Of a DNA stretch of 64,000 nucleotides, positions 44,801-55,200 are shown piece after piece; within the stretch, counting starts at the first letter, position 1, and each line of letters starts with the position of its first letter. The DNA is taken from positions 141,837,345 to 141,901,344 of the forward strand of contig NC_079211.1 in the NCBI RefSeq assembly GCF_029633865.1. The letters are read 5' to 3'. The notes under the pieces were generated by a model, which searched no databases, was not told the DNA's origin, and saw only the letters and a program-made list of their open reading frames with translations. This stretch comes from Lampris incognitus. Its lineage: Eukaryota > Chordata > Actinopteri > Lampriformes > Lampridae. The translations under genes and the position numbers were made by a program.

Positions 44801-47800
44801 CCAGTCTGTGTATATAGTGTGCAGGTGCCAATCAAAACTTTGTTTTCTCCATCTTTTCAGTGAGAATAAACCCAAGAATGGAGGGATCTGTGTTGCAAAT
44901 CATACGTCACCCATCGACGTCATCATCCTGGCCAGTGACGGGTGCTATGCGATGGTAACGCCGCCATAGTCCAGCAGAGCCTACCAGAACACTGGCACAC
45001 ATCACTTTTTCCAGAGCAGCTGCTTGACTTGTGTGACAGCATTTCTCTTGATATAGTTGTGCTATTATCTGGACGTGTCTCTGTCAGGTTGGCCAAATCC
45101 ACGGGGGTTTGATGGGGGTCATTCAGAGGGCCATGGTCAAGGCCTGCCCACATATTTGGTTTGAGCGCTCAGAAGTCAAAGACCGACATCTAGTGGCCAA
45201 AAGGTAAACCTACACTTGGGATTCTTATTTCTTCTATTTTCTTTTTGTTCTTTTGCAGGAATGTTGATAGATGACTTTAATGACCTTAATTGACTCGTTT
45301 GCCTTGGTGTTCTGGCATGTCCAGAGTAAAACTTGTAGTCAGCGTTTGTCATAAGTCATACACGAGGACCGATGTCTTCAGTGTTGAAGTAGAGCTGCGT
45401 GATACTGGGTAAAAGTGAACAGCACTATTACATTAACATGAACTCATTTAGCAGATGCTTTTATCCAAAGCGGCTTGGAAGAGAACCAGCAATTGGCAAA
45501 TTAAATTTTAGTGTTGCCATAGTGATCGCATCAGTATGTGTGGTGAAATACCATCAATGTAATATTTGTGGTAAAAACAAATTCTGGTATGCTTACTTTC
45601 ACTAGATACAGACAGTCATCACTAATTTCTGGATTATAAGATACTCACATATCTGTTCCTGAACAATATTATTTTTGTGAACCCATAAGCTCCAACAGCA
45701 TGTTCCCAAAGCCAAAATAAGTTATGTTTCGTTGACTTTTTAAAAATAAATTAAAAACTAAAATATAGTGCTTGCGTAAGTATTCAACCCCCATGTATCA
45801 ATACTTTGTTGAGTACCCTATTGCTGCAATAACAGCCACGATTCTCTTGGGGTAAGTATGTACAAGCTTTGCACATTATTCTGGAGTAATTTTTGCCCGT
45901 TCTTCTTGGCAGAATTTGTACAGGTCTTGCAGGTTGGTGGGATGGCGCCTCTGGACTACGATTTTCAGTCTGTCCCACAGATTTTCAGTGGGGTTGAGGT
46001 CCGGACTTTGACTTGGCCACTCCAAAACGTTCACTTTTTTGTTGCTGAGCCATGCCATTGTTGCTTTAGCCTTGTGCTTAGGATCATTGTCCTGCTGGAA
46101 GGTGAACCTTTTCTCAAGCTTCAGTTTTATGGCAGACCTGGAACAGGTTTTCTTCCAATTTCCCTGTATTTAGCTCCATCCATTCTTCCCTCAGTTTGAA
46201 CAAGGTTCCCAGTGCCTGCAGATAAAAAGCAACCCCATAGCATTATGCTGCCGCCGCCATGCTTCACTGTGTGTGTGTGTGTGTGTGGGGGGGGGTTATG
46301 GCATGAGCAGTGTTAGGTTTGCGCCACACATAATGCTTTGAGTTTTGGCCAGAAAGTTCAACTTTTGTCTCATCTGACCATAAAACCTTTACCCACATCC
46401 TAACTGGGTCTCTCTCATGCTCGGTAGCAAACTTCAAGCATGCTTTTGTATGCATAGTTTTGAGCAACGGCTTCTTTCATGCCACCCTCCCATACAGGCC
46501 AGATTTATGGAGAGCTCGTGACATGGTTGACTCATGCACATTTACTCCAGTTTCAGCCACTGACCTCTGGAGCTCCTTCAGAGTGATTGCAGGATCATCT
46601 GTGGCTTTCCTCGCCAGCCCATGTCTTGCTGGGATGCTTAGCTTTGAGGGACAGTGTGTCCTACAAAGCGTCTAGGTGGTGTGAGACAGCTTCCACTTTC
46701 TGACGATGGATCCAACAGTGTTCCGTGGGACATCCACACACTTGGATGCTGTTTTGTGTCCCTTTCCCGCCTTCTGCATTTTAATCACTTTGTTTCTTAC
46801 TTCAGTATTACGCTCCTTTGTCATCATTTCAGATGGAGTTAACGCCCGGCTAATGAACATTACAGAGAGTGCTTTTTATACCCATAAACGAGACCGTTAC
46901 TTTAATATCTTACAGGTGCACACTAATTATGCCCAGTTGTGTTAACCTGAGTTTGTTTTAGGAATAATCTGTCATTTATGTAAACTTGGAGCTTTCAGAG
47001 CAAGGGGTTGAATACTTACGCAAGCGCTATATTTTAGTTTTTAATTTATTTACAAAAATTCCGCGAAACATAACTTATTTTGGCTTTGGGAACATGCTGT
47101 TAGAGCTTATGGGTTCACAAAAATAATATTGTTCAGGGGCAGATGTGTGAGTATCTTATAATCCAGAAAGTAGTGATGACTGTCAAGGGGGTTGAACACT
47201 TGTGCAAGGCGCTGTAGCAGTGATAGGAGGTTTGAATGGAAGTAAATGCTCAGAATAAGAAATGGAACACACAACATATTCTGAGGATTTCGTTTAATTC
47301 CAGCTGGGTGAATGGTGGTTTTTACATTCAGTGAAAGTGAATGAGAAAATATTTGATTGATTATGACAAGACTTAATTTTTGTAACTTGAATTAATTTGA
47401 CTCACCATAGTATGATGGTAAATATTGAGCTTTCATAGATATTTATATTTCTGTTAGCCATTGACATCTACATACTGCAGATAGGTTTGGCTTGATATGT
47501 GCAGTGGTGGGTAGAGTAAACAAAAGCTGTACTCAAGTAAAAGTATAGTAACTGTTTACTCAAGTAGAAGTAAAAGTACTCATAAAAGTAACGAATTGAG
47601 TAAGAGTAAAAAAGTATCTCACAAAACTACTCAAGTAGGGGTAGCGTAGCGGTCTATTCCATTGTCTACTGTCGTGGCAATTATTTAATTCCACTCTGAC
47701 ATTACATGAGGAACGAGACAAAAATCTCTTGCAGTATTGTCACACGATTTTTAATATATGTTCAATGAACAGACGCATCCAAGCCCAGGTGCTTGAATGC

Positions 47801-50800
47801 GTACCGATCAATACAGTACAATCTCTCTTATAGGGCAGTTGTCTATTCTTCCCCTCCTTATCTCATGTCTTCCAGTTCTCATCCACCAAGGCCACTTCTC
47901 AAATTAGTGTGTACAGACTTGCTACACTCAGTGAGTCTCCCATACAGCCAACAATTAACAATAGGCCCTTATTTGTGCACCTGGAGAAGACACTTTATAA
48001 GACTACACATGGACTTTAAGCATCTATCTAAGCAATGTAAGGTCATGGTAAAAGATTAAAGTAAGCAAACATCAAATATGAAATGCCCTCACACCTACCA
48101 ACACAGGGATCCCGGTTCAAATCCCCGTGTTGCCTCTGGCTTGGTCGGGCGTCCCTACAGACACAATTGGCCGTGTCTGCGGGTGGGAAGCCGGATGTGG
48201 GTATGTGTCCTGATCGCTGCACTGGCGCCTTCTCTGGTCAGTTGGGGCGCCTGTTCGGGGGGGAGGGGGAACTGGGGGGAATAGCATGATCCTCCCACAC
48301 GCTATGTCCCCCTGGCGAAACTCCTCACTGTCAGGTGAAAAGAAGCGGCTGGCGACATGTATTGGAGGAGGCATGTGGTAGTCTGCAGCCCTCCCCGGAT
48401 CGGCAGAGGGAATGGAGCAGCGACCGGGACGGCTCGGAAAATAGGGTAATTGGCCAAGTACAACTGGGGAGAAAAAGGGGGAAAGATCCAAAAAAAAAAA
48501 AACATTGACTAAGTGGTGATCTGTAAAACCAACTGGAAATAAGTTGCTCCTGACTAACCTGGTATTAAGGTGTCTGGTGATATACACCCTGTCTAGACTG
48601 ACAGCACTGACCCTGTTCTCTGAAACCTTTACCCATGTGTACTGTCTGGTGTTTGAATTTTTTATTCTCCAAGCATCAATTAAATCAAATTTTGACCATG
48701 ACCTGGATAAAGTGATGAAAGATTGATTCTACATTTGTCCTGTCCTATCAGTTGTCGTCACTGAGAGCCAGGAGGACGATAGCATCCTCCTGGCTCTTGG
48801 TGATAGGCAGGTCCGCTGCCGCCTCCTCCCCGTCACTCTGCACCTCCTTGCCAGCCTTGGCTGCAGCAGCAGCGCCACTAACTCCATGCACAACTTGGTC
48901 CCTCTGATACAATCCCCCCTCCCCCCCCCCAATCTGAACCGTCCCCCCTCCCCCACTCTGAACCGTCCTGGACATGCTCCACCCCCTCTGCCGAGCTGGA
49001 GAGGGCCGCAGACTACCACATGCCTCCTCCGATACATGTGAAGTCACCAGCCGTGTCTTTTCAGCTGACAGTGAGGAGTTTCACCAGGGGGACGTAGTGC
49101 GTGGGAGGATCACGCTTTTCCCCCCAGTTCCCCTCCCCCCTGAACAGGTGCCCCGACCAACCAGAGGAGGTGCTAGTGCAGTGACCAGGACACATAGCCA
49201 CATCCGGCTTTCCACCCGCAAACACGGCCAGTTGTGTCTGTAGGGACGCCCAACCAAGCCAGAGGTAACACGGGGGATTCGAACCCGAGATCCACGTGTT
49301 GGTAATCAACAGAATAGACCGCTATGCTACCCGGGTGCCCCCGATACAGTTTCTACACCATCCACGGCCATTTTGTCTTTCTCCGAATTACTATGGCGTT
49401 TAGGAGACTCCAGGTTTACATTTTGTGGGGTTTCACTTGTTTCCCAATGGCCATCGACTTCGTCCCCCCGCTTCAGCCACCTGGTTGGCAGTTTCTGCAT
49501 CCTCCACTTCCCGCTCTCTATGCGAGGCGCTTGTGTCCCACCTCTCCACACTCAAAACACTTCCTACTACCTGAACTTACATGTACCATTTTGGCTATGA
49601 GCTTAAAATGACATTGTTAGCTACACATTTATAAATCATAAAAATATCAGACTATGGAATCAGAATCAGAATATCTGGATCAGTACGTCATGAATTGGTA
49701 ATGTCAGTCTGATATCTGATGAGTGAATTATACGTCAGCATCGGATCGGTCCCAACTCTAATAAAAGTAGTGAGAAGTGTGTAGTCCAATGTAATGAAGT
49801 AGAGGTATATATATTTTATTGCACATGTACCCCAATAAGAGTCGAAACTATTCTGCAAAACAACTACTCTAAGAAGTACGTACAATTTATCAAAAAAATT
49901 ACTCAAGTACATGTAATAGAGAAATGTAACAAGTTATTACCCACCTCTGGGTTTGTGAATCTATCTTGAACTACTACTTGAATTTACACATTTATTTCTT
50001 TTTCACATTTATGTCTTTGATGTGAATTAGGAATTATCAGTATTATGAATATGTTGGTTTGAATTGTGGCTTTTCAAAATTGAAGTATTAGCATAACTAA
50101 TATTGGATTTGGCTAGGGGGTCGGCTATCATCTAATTTTTAAAATGTATTGTGTGTTGCAGATTGAGTGACCATGCAGAAGACAAATCAAAACTGCCCAT
50201 TCTCATTTTCCCAGAAGGTGAGTTTATTATTTGAACTACTTAAAATGGAAAGACCTTATATGTTTGAACAGTCCTGAGAACATGTGGCAGAAAGCCCACG
50301 AATCTCCACCTTATTCTTGTGCTTTTAACACCCAGGTACCTGCATCAATAATACCTCAGTTATGATGTTCAAGAAGGGCAGCTTCGAGATCGGCTCCAAA
50401 GTGTACCCTGTAGCTATTAAGGTGAGGGTGGTGTGTGATTGACGATAGTTTTTCATCTTTTGTTGGTTTGTTTTTGAGTTGGCAGTGATTCTAAGCCATT
50501 ACCATTCTGGCCCATTGCAGTATGACCCACGGTTTGGAGATGCCTTCTGGAACAGCAGCAAATTTGGAATGGTCAACTACCTGTTACGTATGATGAGCAG
50601 CTGGGCTATAGTCTGCAGTGTGTGGTACCTTCCTCCCATGTGCAAAGAGGTGAGTCTTCCTGGTTTAGCTCGGACATGCCTCAAATAGGATCCATGTGGG
50701 AAAACAAGTGTTTTGATGCTGTAGATTAATATTTTAGGAGAGATTTGGAGACGTCTTTCTTATTCCGGGCCAGATAAACAAATGCCGTAATGGGAATGCC

Positions 50801-52462
50801 AGCGGGCTTCCTTGGTAGAACCGGCAATTAGATTTGATTTTAATGTGCGCGGTACCTGTCTTGTTCATAGACATCACAGTGTTTATCTGGTTAACTTAAG
50901 TAATCCATGTGATTCGCGTTTGGAGATGCAAATTATACTTGCCTTGAGGTGAGTATTAAACAGGATTTGGATTAATAGGTTAGAGGTCCTGGATCTAAGA
51001 CAAACCTCTTCAGAGGAGTAAAATGAGATCAAAATCTTGAAACTACACTGACTGTTTTTAACTCGTTACATCTTATCTGTCCAACTGAGTCCAGCTGGTC
51101 ATTTTACGATTAATAACCACAGGATTTTTCAGGAAAATGCACCGGTGAGTCTTTGTGTGTCTGTATTCAGTTATCCGTGATGGTCAATTGGGTAACTACA
51201 ACCTGATCAGGGAAAGGGATAAGCGCAACTGTCCTTTTCCACAAAGAGCCTGTGTGATGCTTGGCAGCAGGCAGCCTCAGAGCCGTGGTCATTTCCCCCC
51301 TTTTGGATGGCTGAAGCAGACAGAAAGGGAGTTATTCACCTTTTAAATGTCAGAGCTGGATGAATGCGTTGGGCTGTGATCCAGTCGGTCTTCAGAGATG
51401 CTGCACCCTTTTGATCCCAATTTCCACTTGGTGGATGGAAATACCATGTGAACCGGAGATGGCTGAAAGGTTGTTTTGCTGTTCACTCTGGTACCAGTGG
51501 TTTGTTGATTTTGCTGTGTGTGTGTGGGGGGGATTAATTTTTCATGAGCAGAGTACAAGTGACATGGCAAACAACATTGCTCGCAAAAAAGCAACAGGAT
51601 ACACCAGTGGCATGGGCAGGAATAATGGTCAGCCTCCATACAAAGAGGAAACGTTACTGGGTCAAGCACAACTTCACTGTTCTCTTCACTGTGCTCATTT
51701 ACACAAGGAAAAAATGACCATCTCTCACCCCTGTATTTGACTATGTAGCAGTGGCGGCTGGTGCTAAGTTTTTTTTTTTTGAGGGGGGGGGGCGCGCAAT
51801 TTACCTTGGCACAGCACACCTGACAATGTCCACACAGTCATTAAAAAGGACCTCTTAATAACTCTGTGACTGTGGACATTAAAGCAGCTGTCCGGTGTGC
51901 TGTGCCAAGGTAAATTGCGCCCCCCCCCAAAAAATTTGTTAGCACCAGCTGCCACTACTATGTACACGTTTTTCTCCTCTTCGTTGAAGTGCTTTTCTTT
52001 TTAGCCATCCATTTGTCATTGACTTGATTTTCTCACAGATGTGAATCTGTCAATCTGTGTCAATCTGTGTGAACAGGAGGGGGAGGATGCTGTACAGTTT
52101 GCCAACCGTGTAAAGGCAGCCATTGCCAGGCAAGGAGGACTGGTTGACCTGCTGTGGTAAGGCATACCAACCATACAGTTCAGAACAATACTGTCAGTAT
52201 GCCTCTGAGCTATCTGAAGCATTATCTATGACTTGCACACTGTTTCTCTGCATTTCGTTTTGATGCTTGTCTTGAAAGTGGACCATGGCTTGGCTGCTAA
52301 ACAGACCCAATATTTGCTACATGAAAAAAGCTTTTTTTTTTTTCTTTTCATAGGGATGGAGGTTTGAAACGCGGCAAGGTAAAGGATACCTTTAAAGAAG
52401 AACAGCAGAAGCTGTACAGCAAAATGCTGGTGGGAACCCAAGAGGACCGCAGTCGCTCCTGA
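26801..52462 (+). CDS. gpat4: glycerol-3-phosphate acyltransferase 4 (ER)
   Basis: Twelve coding exons: 26801-26968, 30697-30766, 30885-31185, 39289-39363, 39495-39584, 44861-44954, 45088-45203, 50162-50217, 50336-50421, 50521-50649, 52077-52156 and 52354-52462. They total 1374 nt, in phase, for 457 aa; human is 456 as I recall. The enzyme moves an acyl chain from acyl-CoA to sn-1 of glycerol-3-phosphate, the first step of ER glycerolipid and triacylglycerol synthesis. An N-terminal hydrophobic segment (residues ~10-36, [19 protein letters not shown]) and two more near 155-200 are membrane candidates. PlsC motifs are present: block I NHTSPID (His249, Asp254), FPEGTCIN (block III, Glu323) and YPVAIKYDP. 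It ends [19 protein letters not shown], then a basic tail. Introns 3 (8.1 kb), 5 and 7 are swollen by transposons. Confidence 0.97.
26969..29389. other. gpat4: gpat4 intron 1, nothing recognised
   Basis: Unique-looking AT-rich sequence with no coding or repeat similarity that I could identify, up to the RTE insertion at 29404. Confidence 0.5.
29404..30564 (+). mobile_element. 5'-truncated RTE-like LINE with reverse transcriptase
   Basis: A frame from 29436 carries the RT core: [18 protein letters not shown], then a [16 protein letters not shown] segment, and [13 protein letters not shown] with the catalytic Asp pair. Frameshifts near 30040 and 30240 break the remainder ([38 protein letters not shown]), so this copy is dead. 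The tail is (AGT)n. A perfect 14-bp target-site duplication, TAATTAAAGTTACC, is at 29390-29403 and 30565-30578. Confidence 0.92.
31637..32982. mobile_element. decayed hAT-like transposon with AGGGCTGCACGATAT ends
   Basis: Left end AGGGCTGCACGATATATCG and right end CAATATTGTGCAGCCCT are inverted. Remnants of a BED-finger-type N-terminus ([12 protein letters not shown] in one frame near 32330) lie inside. A smaller MITE is nested at 32666. The protein frame is broken by stops. Confidence 0.65.
32666..32858. mobile_element. 193-bp hAT-like MITE
   Basis: Inverted ends AGTGGTGCCCAACCCTGCTC and GAGCAGGGTTGGGCACCACT. The 8-bp target-site duplication is GTTCTACA (32658-32665) against GTTCTAGA (32859-32866). 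Confidence 0.85.
33173..33377. mobile_element. 205-bp hAT-like MITE nested in another repeat
   Basis: Ends CAGTGGTGGCTAACCATGTG and CACATGGTTAGCCACCCC are inverted. A perfect 8-bp target-site duplication, GTCTAGAC, is at 33165-33172 and 33378-33385. The host sequence on both sides (GAGTACATTTACTCAAGTAC ... TCCACTACATTTTGGATGG) is a second repeat of the TACTCAAGTA type, related to the one at 47502. Confidence 0.88.
33521..33629 (+). mobile_element. SINE family B, 3' fragment
   Basis: Matches the last ~110 bp of the family B copies (GAGGTAGTCTGCAGCCCTCC ... GGTAATTGGCCAGATACAAT) and lacks the tRNA-like head. Confidence 0.8.
35326..35744 (+). mobile_element. SINE family B in the Rex1/L2-like LINE
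   Basis: The tRNA-like head (GCGTCTGGGTGGTGTAGCGG, B box GGTTCGAATCC) runs to an A-rich tail. A perfect 17-bp target-site duplication, ATCTAAACCTAGTGTGG, is at 35309-35325 and 35745-35761. Its removal rejoins the LINE. Confidence 0.92.
36706..37184 (-). mobile_element. internally deleted RTE-like element
   Basis: The minus-strand frame 37001-36732 joins the start of the LINE's endonuclease ORF ([20 protein letters not shown]) directly to its extreme C-terminus ([20 protein letters not shown]). It has both the 5' leader and the (AGT)n 3' tail. Imperfect target-site duplication: AAATCCATTGTTGACACT (36688-36705) against AAATCCATTATTAACATT (37185-37202). Confidence 0.82.
37821..38787. other. gpat4: gpat4 intron 3, nothing recognised
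   Basis: Has a short (CA)n at about 38312-38324. No gene or family-level repeat was identified. Confidence 0.4.
38788..39222 (+). mobile_element. SINE family B, full length
   Basis: Runs from GGTGTCCGGGTAGCGTAGCG to AATTGTGGAGAAAAGGGG. The 3' end lies about 65 bp upstream of gpat4 exon 4, so its tail adjoins that exon's branch-point region. Confidence 0.9.
40216..40253. repeat. perfect 17-bp-stem hairpin
   Basis: AATCGATAGATGACTTG, a 4-nt loop ATTA, then the exact reverse complement, in gpat4 intron 5. A small DNA palindrome of unknown origin. Confidence 0.85.
40323..40750 (+). mobile_element. SINE family B, full length
   Basis: Runs from GCGTCCGGGTAGCGTAGTGG, with B box GGTTCGAATCC, to GGTAATTGGCCGGATACAAT plus an A-rich tail. 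Confidence 0.9.
40751..42376. other. gpat4: gpat4 intron 5, nothing recognised
   Basis: Contains a (GGT)n patch at about 42199-42218. No gene or repeat family was identified. Confidence 0.4.
42377..44717 (+). mobile_element. Tc1-like transposon, inactive, with a nested TTAA element
   Basis: The left end CAGTGCCTATAAGAAGTATT follows TA. The right end reads GGGGGTGAATACTTTGTATA. Long inverted arms share the GGTGAATACTT and GTTGATCAGTG-type sub-terminal sequences. Transposase pieces read plus-strand: [20 protein letters not shown] (N-terminal HTH), [39 protein letters not shown] (second Asp) and [17 protein letters not shown] (third acidic residue). Frame breaks and the insertion at 42827 inactivate it. 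Confidence 0.9.
42827..43660. mobile_element. TTAA-flanked (piggyBac-like) non-coding element inside the Tc1 copy
   Basis: TTAA occurs at both junctions (42823-42826 and 43657-43660). Removing 834 bp restores the Tc1 coding sequence GAGTCAGTTAAGTCAATTAT. The ends are weakly inverted (AGAGGTACTT and the complement AGTGTAACTT). No transposase was recognised. Confidence 0.75.
45605..47217 (-). mobile_element. Tc1-like transposon with ~200-bp inverted arms, inactive
   Basis: The arms at about 45608-45790 and 47000-47190 are inverted copies (GTTGAATACTTACGCAAGCG on the right, CGCTTGCGTAAG-like on the left, with AGCTTATGGGTTCACAAAAA in both). Minus-strand transposase pieces: [20 protein letters not shown] (HTH), [20 protein letters not shown] and [19 protein letters not shown]. 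The frame is broken, in part by a (CA)n expansion near 46270. The outermost ~35 bp of the left arm is missing. Confidence 0.9.
47640..48492 (+). mobile_element. SINE family B split by a solo LTR
   Basis: The head (GGTAGCGTAGCGGTCTATTC) stops at 47669 and resumes at 48094 with CCTACCAACACAGGG, continuing to the A-rich tail. Confidence 0.85.
47670..48093. mobile_element. candidate solo LTR of a retrotransposon
   Basis: A 424-bp insertion that begins TG (TGTCGTGGCAATTATTTAAT) and ends CA (GAAATGCCCTCACA), flanked by TCTAC (47665-47669) and CCTAC (48094-48098). These match the TG...CA plus 5-bp-duplication signature of an LTR. No internal gag or pol sequence was seen. Confidence 0.6.
48729..49610 (-). 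pseudogene. CCHC zinc-knuckle ORF remnant (LINE ORF1/Gag-like), interrupted by a SINE
   Basis: Minus-strand fragments: [19 protein letters not shown] (near 49580-49540, a C-x2-C-x4-H knuckle whose final Cys is lost to a stop), a charged region to about 49345, then after the [24 protein letters not shown] and [16 protein letters not shown] before a stop. The pattern suits a Tx1/L1 ORF1 or a Gag. No reverse transcriptase is adjacent. Confidence 0.5.
48915..49340 (-). mobile_element. SINE family B, minus orientation
   Basis: The head lies at the right end (complement GGCACCCGGGTAGCATAGCG). The flanks are similar (CTGATACAAT near 48904, CCGATACAGT at 49341, 8 of 10 match), consistent with a target-site duplication. 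Confidence 0.85.
50650..51747. other. gpat4: gpat4 intron 10, nothing recognised
   Basis: No repeat or coding similarity was seen before the MITE at 51748. Confidence 0.4.
51748..51956. mobile_element. 209-bp foldback hAT-like MITE
   Basis: Ends GCAGTGGCGGCTGGTGCTAA and TTAGCACCAGCTGCCACT are inverted, and a second inverted block (GCGCAATTTACCTTGGCACA and its complement) follows, so most of the element can fold on itself. A perfect 8-bp target-site duplication, ACTATGTA, is at 51740-51747 and 51957-51964. Confidence 0.9.
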
Positions 52463-53761
52463 AGAAGTTGAATGGAGACTTGACTGATGCGGTTGAACGT
52501 CTTGGGGGGACCACTGAAATGACAGCACTGCTCCCTCACCTAGTGGAGTTCCTTGGCAGGAAAACTCCTTTTCTGATGTCAATGATACCCATTTGGCTTC
52601 CTCAGTCACTGCCTAAGCCTGGCATGTCCAGTTCTCATCGCTGTTACAGACTGTCGTGAGTCTCCTGTCCTTGGTTGGAATGGTTTGACAGAGGCCTGGC
52701 TTGTTACTTAGACTGACAGGCATAAATGGGCATAAAGTTGTTGGCAGTCTTTTAATTAAGGGAAAAAATGTATCAGTCCTTTGTCATTAAGTTCCTGTGT
52801 TTGTTTGGTAGTTTAACCTTTTGAGTTCAGTTTAACTGTAATGTCTGTATTGTATTTCTTAAAAGTTAAACATATTTTGACCTGGGAGGTAGGCCAGAGC
52901 TATTGTAGATACAACTAGTTTGTTCGGAAGACAAACCTTGTTGACAGAGTTGGGAGTCGCACGACTGGCTTGCACCCAACACGACTTAGGGCACAGTGCC
53001 GCAATCTGTTACATTTCAACTTATGGATATTTTTTTTTTGGGTCTCTTTTTCCAAAGGAAAAAAAAAATCCCTACATTTTAAGCTTTGCGTTTTACAATA
53101 AGAGTTATATCTGCACATGTCGTTGGTATAGAAGTTACTCTACAGATGACCTGTTGTCTTTATTTCTATGCTATTTTCCATTGAATGTGTAATATCACGT
53201 CATGAAGTGGAAAATAAGCCTGTCTACAGTCACCGCGACGGGGGTTGTGGAAATGTAGTTGTTAATCTTGTCCTTGCTTATATGCAACACAACCTCAATT
53301 TACCATCCCATCCTTGTCGAGCACTAATTTAGGAGGATCTCTAAGCGTTTAACCCTTCAACACTAGGGCACACATTTAGACGAGTAGGGTCATTTTCATC
53401 ACATTTGGACTCCACGCGAAGACATTTCCAAACTGCTAATAACTCATCCTCTCACAAACATCATGGAAATGCTTCCTAGAAGGCTGATAATCATGTTTTC
53501 ATCAGATACGTCCTCAATGCAGGGACATTCTTGCCAAATTTGCTCAAAGTGACCTCTAAGTTATCTACCCCCCCCCCCCCCCAATCATTATCTTCCTCCC
53601 ACTGGTCAGCTTCCTCAAGGAGGCACCAAGGAGAAACAGAATGCAGCTGTAGTTTTGGCAGACAGCCTTTTTGCTCCTCCCGAATTTAGGGGTTGTCATC
53701 CCTCTGGACTTTGCTTTATCAGGGATATTCCTTTAGGTCAAGTGTCATTTCTGTTCACAAA

Positions 53762-53767
53762 AATAAA
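53762..53767 (+). terminator. gpat4: polyadenylation signal AATAAA, candidate for gpat4
   Basis: It follows 1.3 kb of sequence after the stop without recognisable repeats, consistent with a 3' UTR at 52463-53785. Earlier cryptic signals cannot be excluded. Confidence 0.5.
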
Positions 53768-53785
53768 AGTTCCAAGTATGTGACC

Positions 53786-54055
53786 TGATCCATGACGGAT
53801 GTTTTTTTGTTTTTTTTCCCAGTATTGTTCCGTCGAGTTTGTGGTAAGGCCACCACACACCCGCGCAAGCTAACGTGAATCAAGGAGACTCGAGTCATTT
53901 CTATATAATGCCCCACGCTGGCTGCATCTAACCTTTAGTCGATGTGCGTTTACTTGACAAGCTGTGAATTCTCAGGACACTGCTCTCTATTTCCAGGCAT
54001 CAGTGCTCCTACAGAAGATTTTTTTATTCTTTTTTTTTGCAGAGCAGTCAGATCC
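53786..54055. other. intergenic after gpat4, nothing recognised
   Basis: Between the putative gpat4 poly(A) site and SINE family A at 54056. Confidence 0.4.
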
Positions 54056-54138
54056 AAACCACTTATCCCGCTCTCAGGGTTGTGGGGATGCTGGAGCCTA
54101 TCCCAGCAGTCGTTGGGCGGCAGGCCATCACAGGGCCG

Positions 54139-54172
<34 letters not shown>

Positions 54173-54396
54173 ATTTACACTTAGGGACAATTTAGTACAG
54201 CCGATTCACCTGACCTACTTGTCTTTGGACTGTGGGAAGGAAGCCGAGCACCTGGAGGAAACCCATGCAGACATGGGGAGAACATGCAAGCCACACAGAG
54301 GACAACCCCCAAGGTTGGACCACCCCGGCGCTCGAACCCAGGACCCTCTTGCTGTGACTGTGAGGTGACCATGCTAACCACTGCGCCACCGTGCTT
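54056..54396 (-). mobile_element. SINE family A with internal (CA)n
   Basis: The complement has the tRNA-like head (CACGGTGGCGCAGTGGTTAG), TTTGCATGTTCTCCCC-like and CAGTCCAAAGACA blocks, and a (CA)n at 54140-54164. Confidence 0.85.
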
Positions 54397-54403
54397 CTCT
54401 GTT

Positions 54404-55200
54404 CAGTGGCGCTTGAAAGTTTGTGAAGCTTTTAGAATTTTCTATATTTCTGCATAAATGCGACCTAAAACATCATCAGATTTTCACACAAGTCCTAAAA
54501 GTAGATAAAGAGAACCCAATTAAACAAATGAGACAAAAATATTATACTTGGTCATTTATTTATTGAGGAAAATGATCCAATAATAATAATAATATTAAAC
54601 TTATATAGCGCTTTTCTAACACTCAAAGTCACTTTACAATAAACGGCTGTGAAACAAGTCAACAGATAAACATAGACATACAGGGGTGGATGGGAAGGGG
54701 GGGTTACGAGAGGGAGAAGCAGCAGCCACACACAACGCCAGCAGTACTCTCCCACTCAAACAGATACAAAAGGGCAAGGGGGAAAAAAAACCCAGCACTG
54801 TGGACGTTGATTTTCCGTAGGGGTTTACTCCCGTAGCCTATTCTTCTCCCGAGGTATCCACTAGGCAGTGGCACTATTTAACCCATAGCTGGGTTAGCCA
54901 ATGTGAGCGAGGCCTTTAGTTGCTTAGAAGTTACCCTGGGTTCCTTTGTGACCTGGCCGACTATTACACGCCTTGCTCTTGGAGCGATCTTTGATGGTCG
55001 ACCACTCTCCTGGGGAGGCTAACAATGGTCTTGAATTTCCTCCATTTGTACACAGTCTGTCTGCCTGTGGAAGGGTGGAGTCCAGACTCTTAGAGATGGT
55101 TTTGTAACCTTTTCCAGCCTGACGAGCATCAACAACGCTTTTTCTGAGGTCCTCGGAAATCTCCTTTGTTGTTGCCATGATACACTTCCACAAACATGTG
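54404..55200 (-). mobile_element. Tc1-like transposon remnant with an inserted repeat
   Basis: The inverted end CAGTGGCGCTTGAAAGTTTG opens at 54404. A second repeat (TTATATAGCGCTTTTCTAAC, starting with an AAT run at 54579) interrupts it to about 54900. Beyond it the minus strand encodes the transposase N-terminus MATTKEISEDLRKSVVDARQ, then AGKGYKTISKSLD, followed by frame loss. The DDE region is missing. Confidence 0.8.

Larger units (their letters stand above)
47502..49949. mobile_element. hAT-like MITE swollen by nested insertions
   Basis: Ends CAGTGGTGGGTAGAGTA and TTATTACCCACCTCTG are inverted, with imperfect 8-bp flanks (GATATGTG and GGTTTGTG, 6 of 8 match). Both arms are full of TACTCAAGTA motifs. 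It contains the SINE at 47640, a solo LTR, a CCHC-type ORF remnant and a second SINE. Confidence 0.75.
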
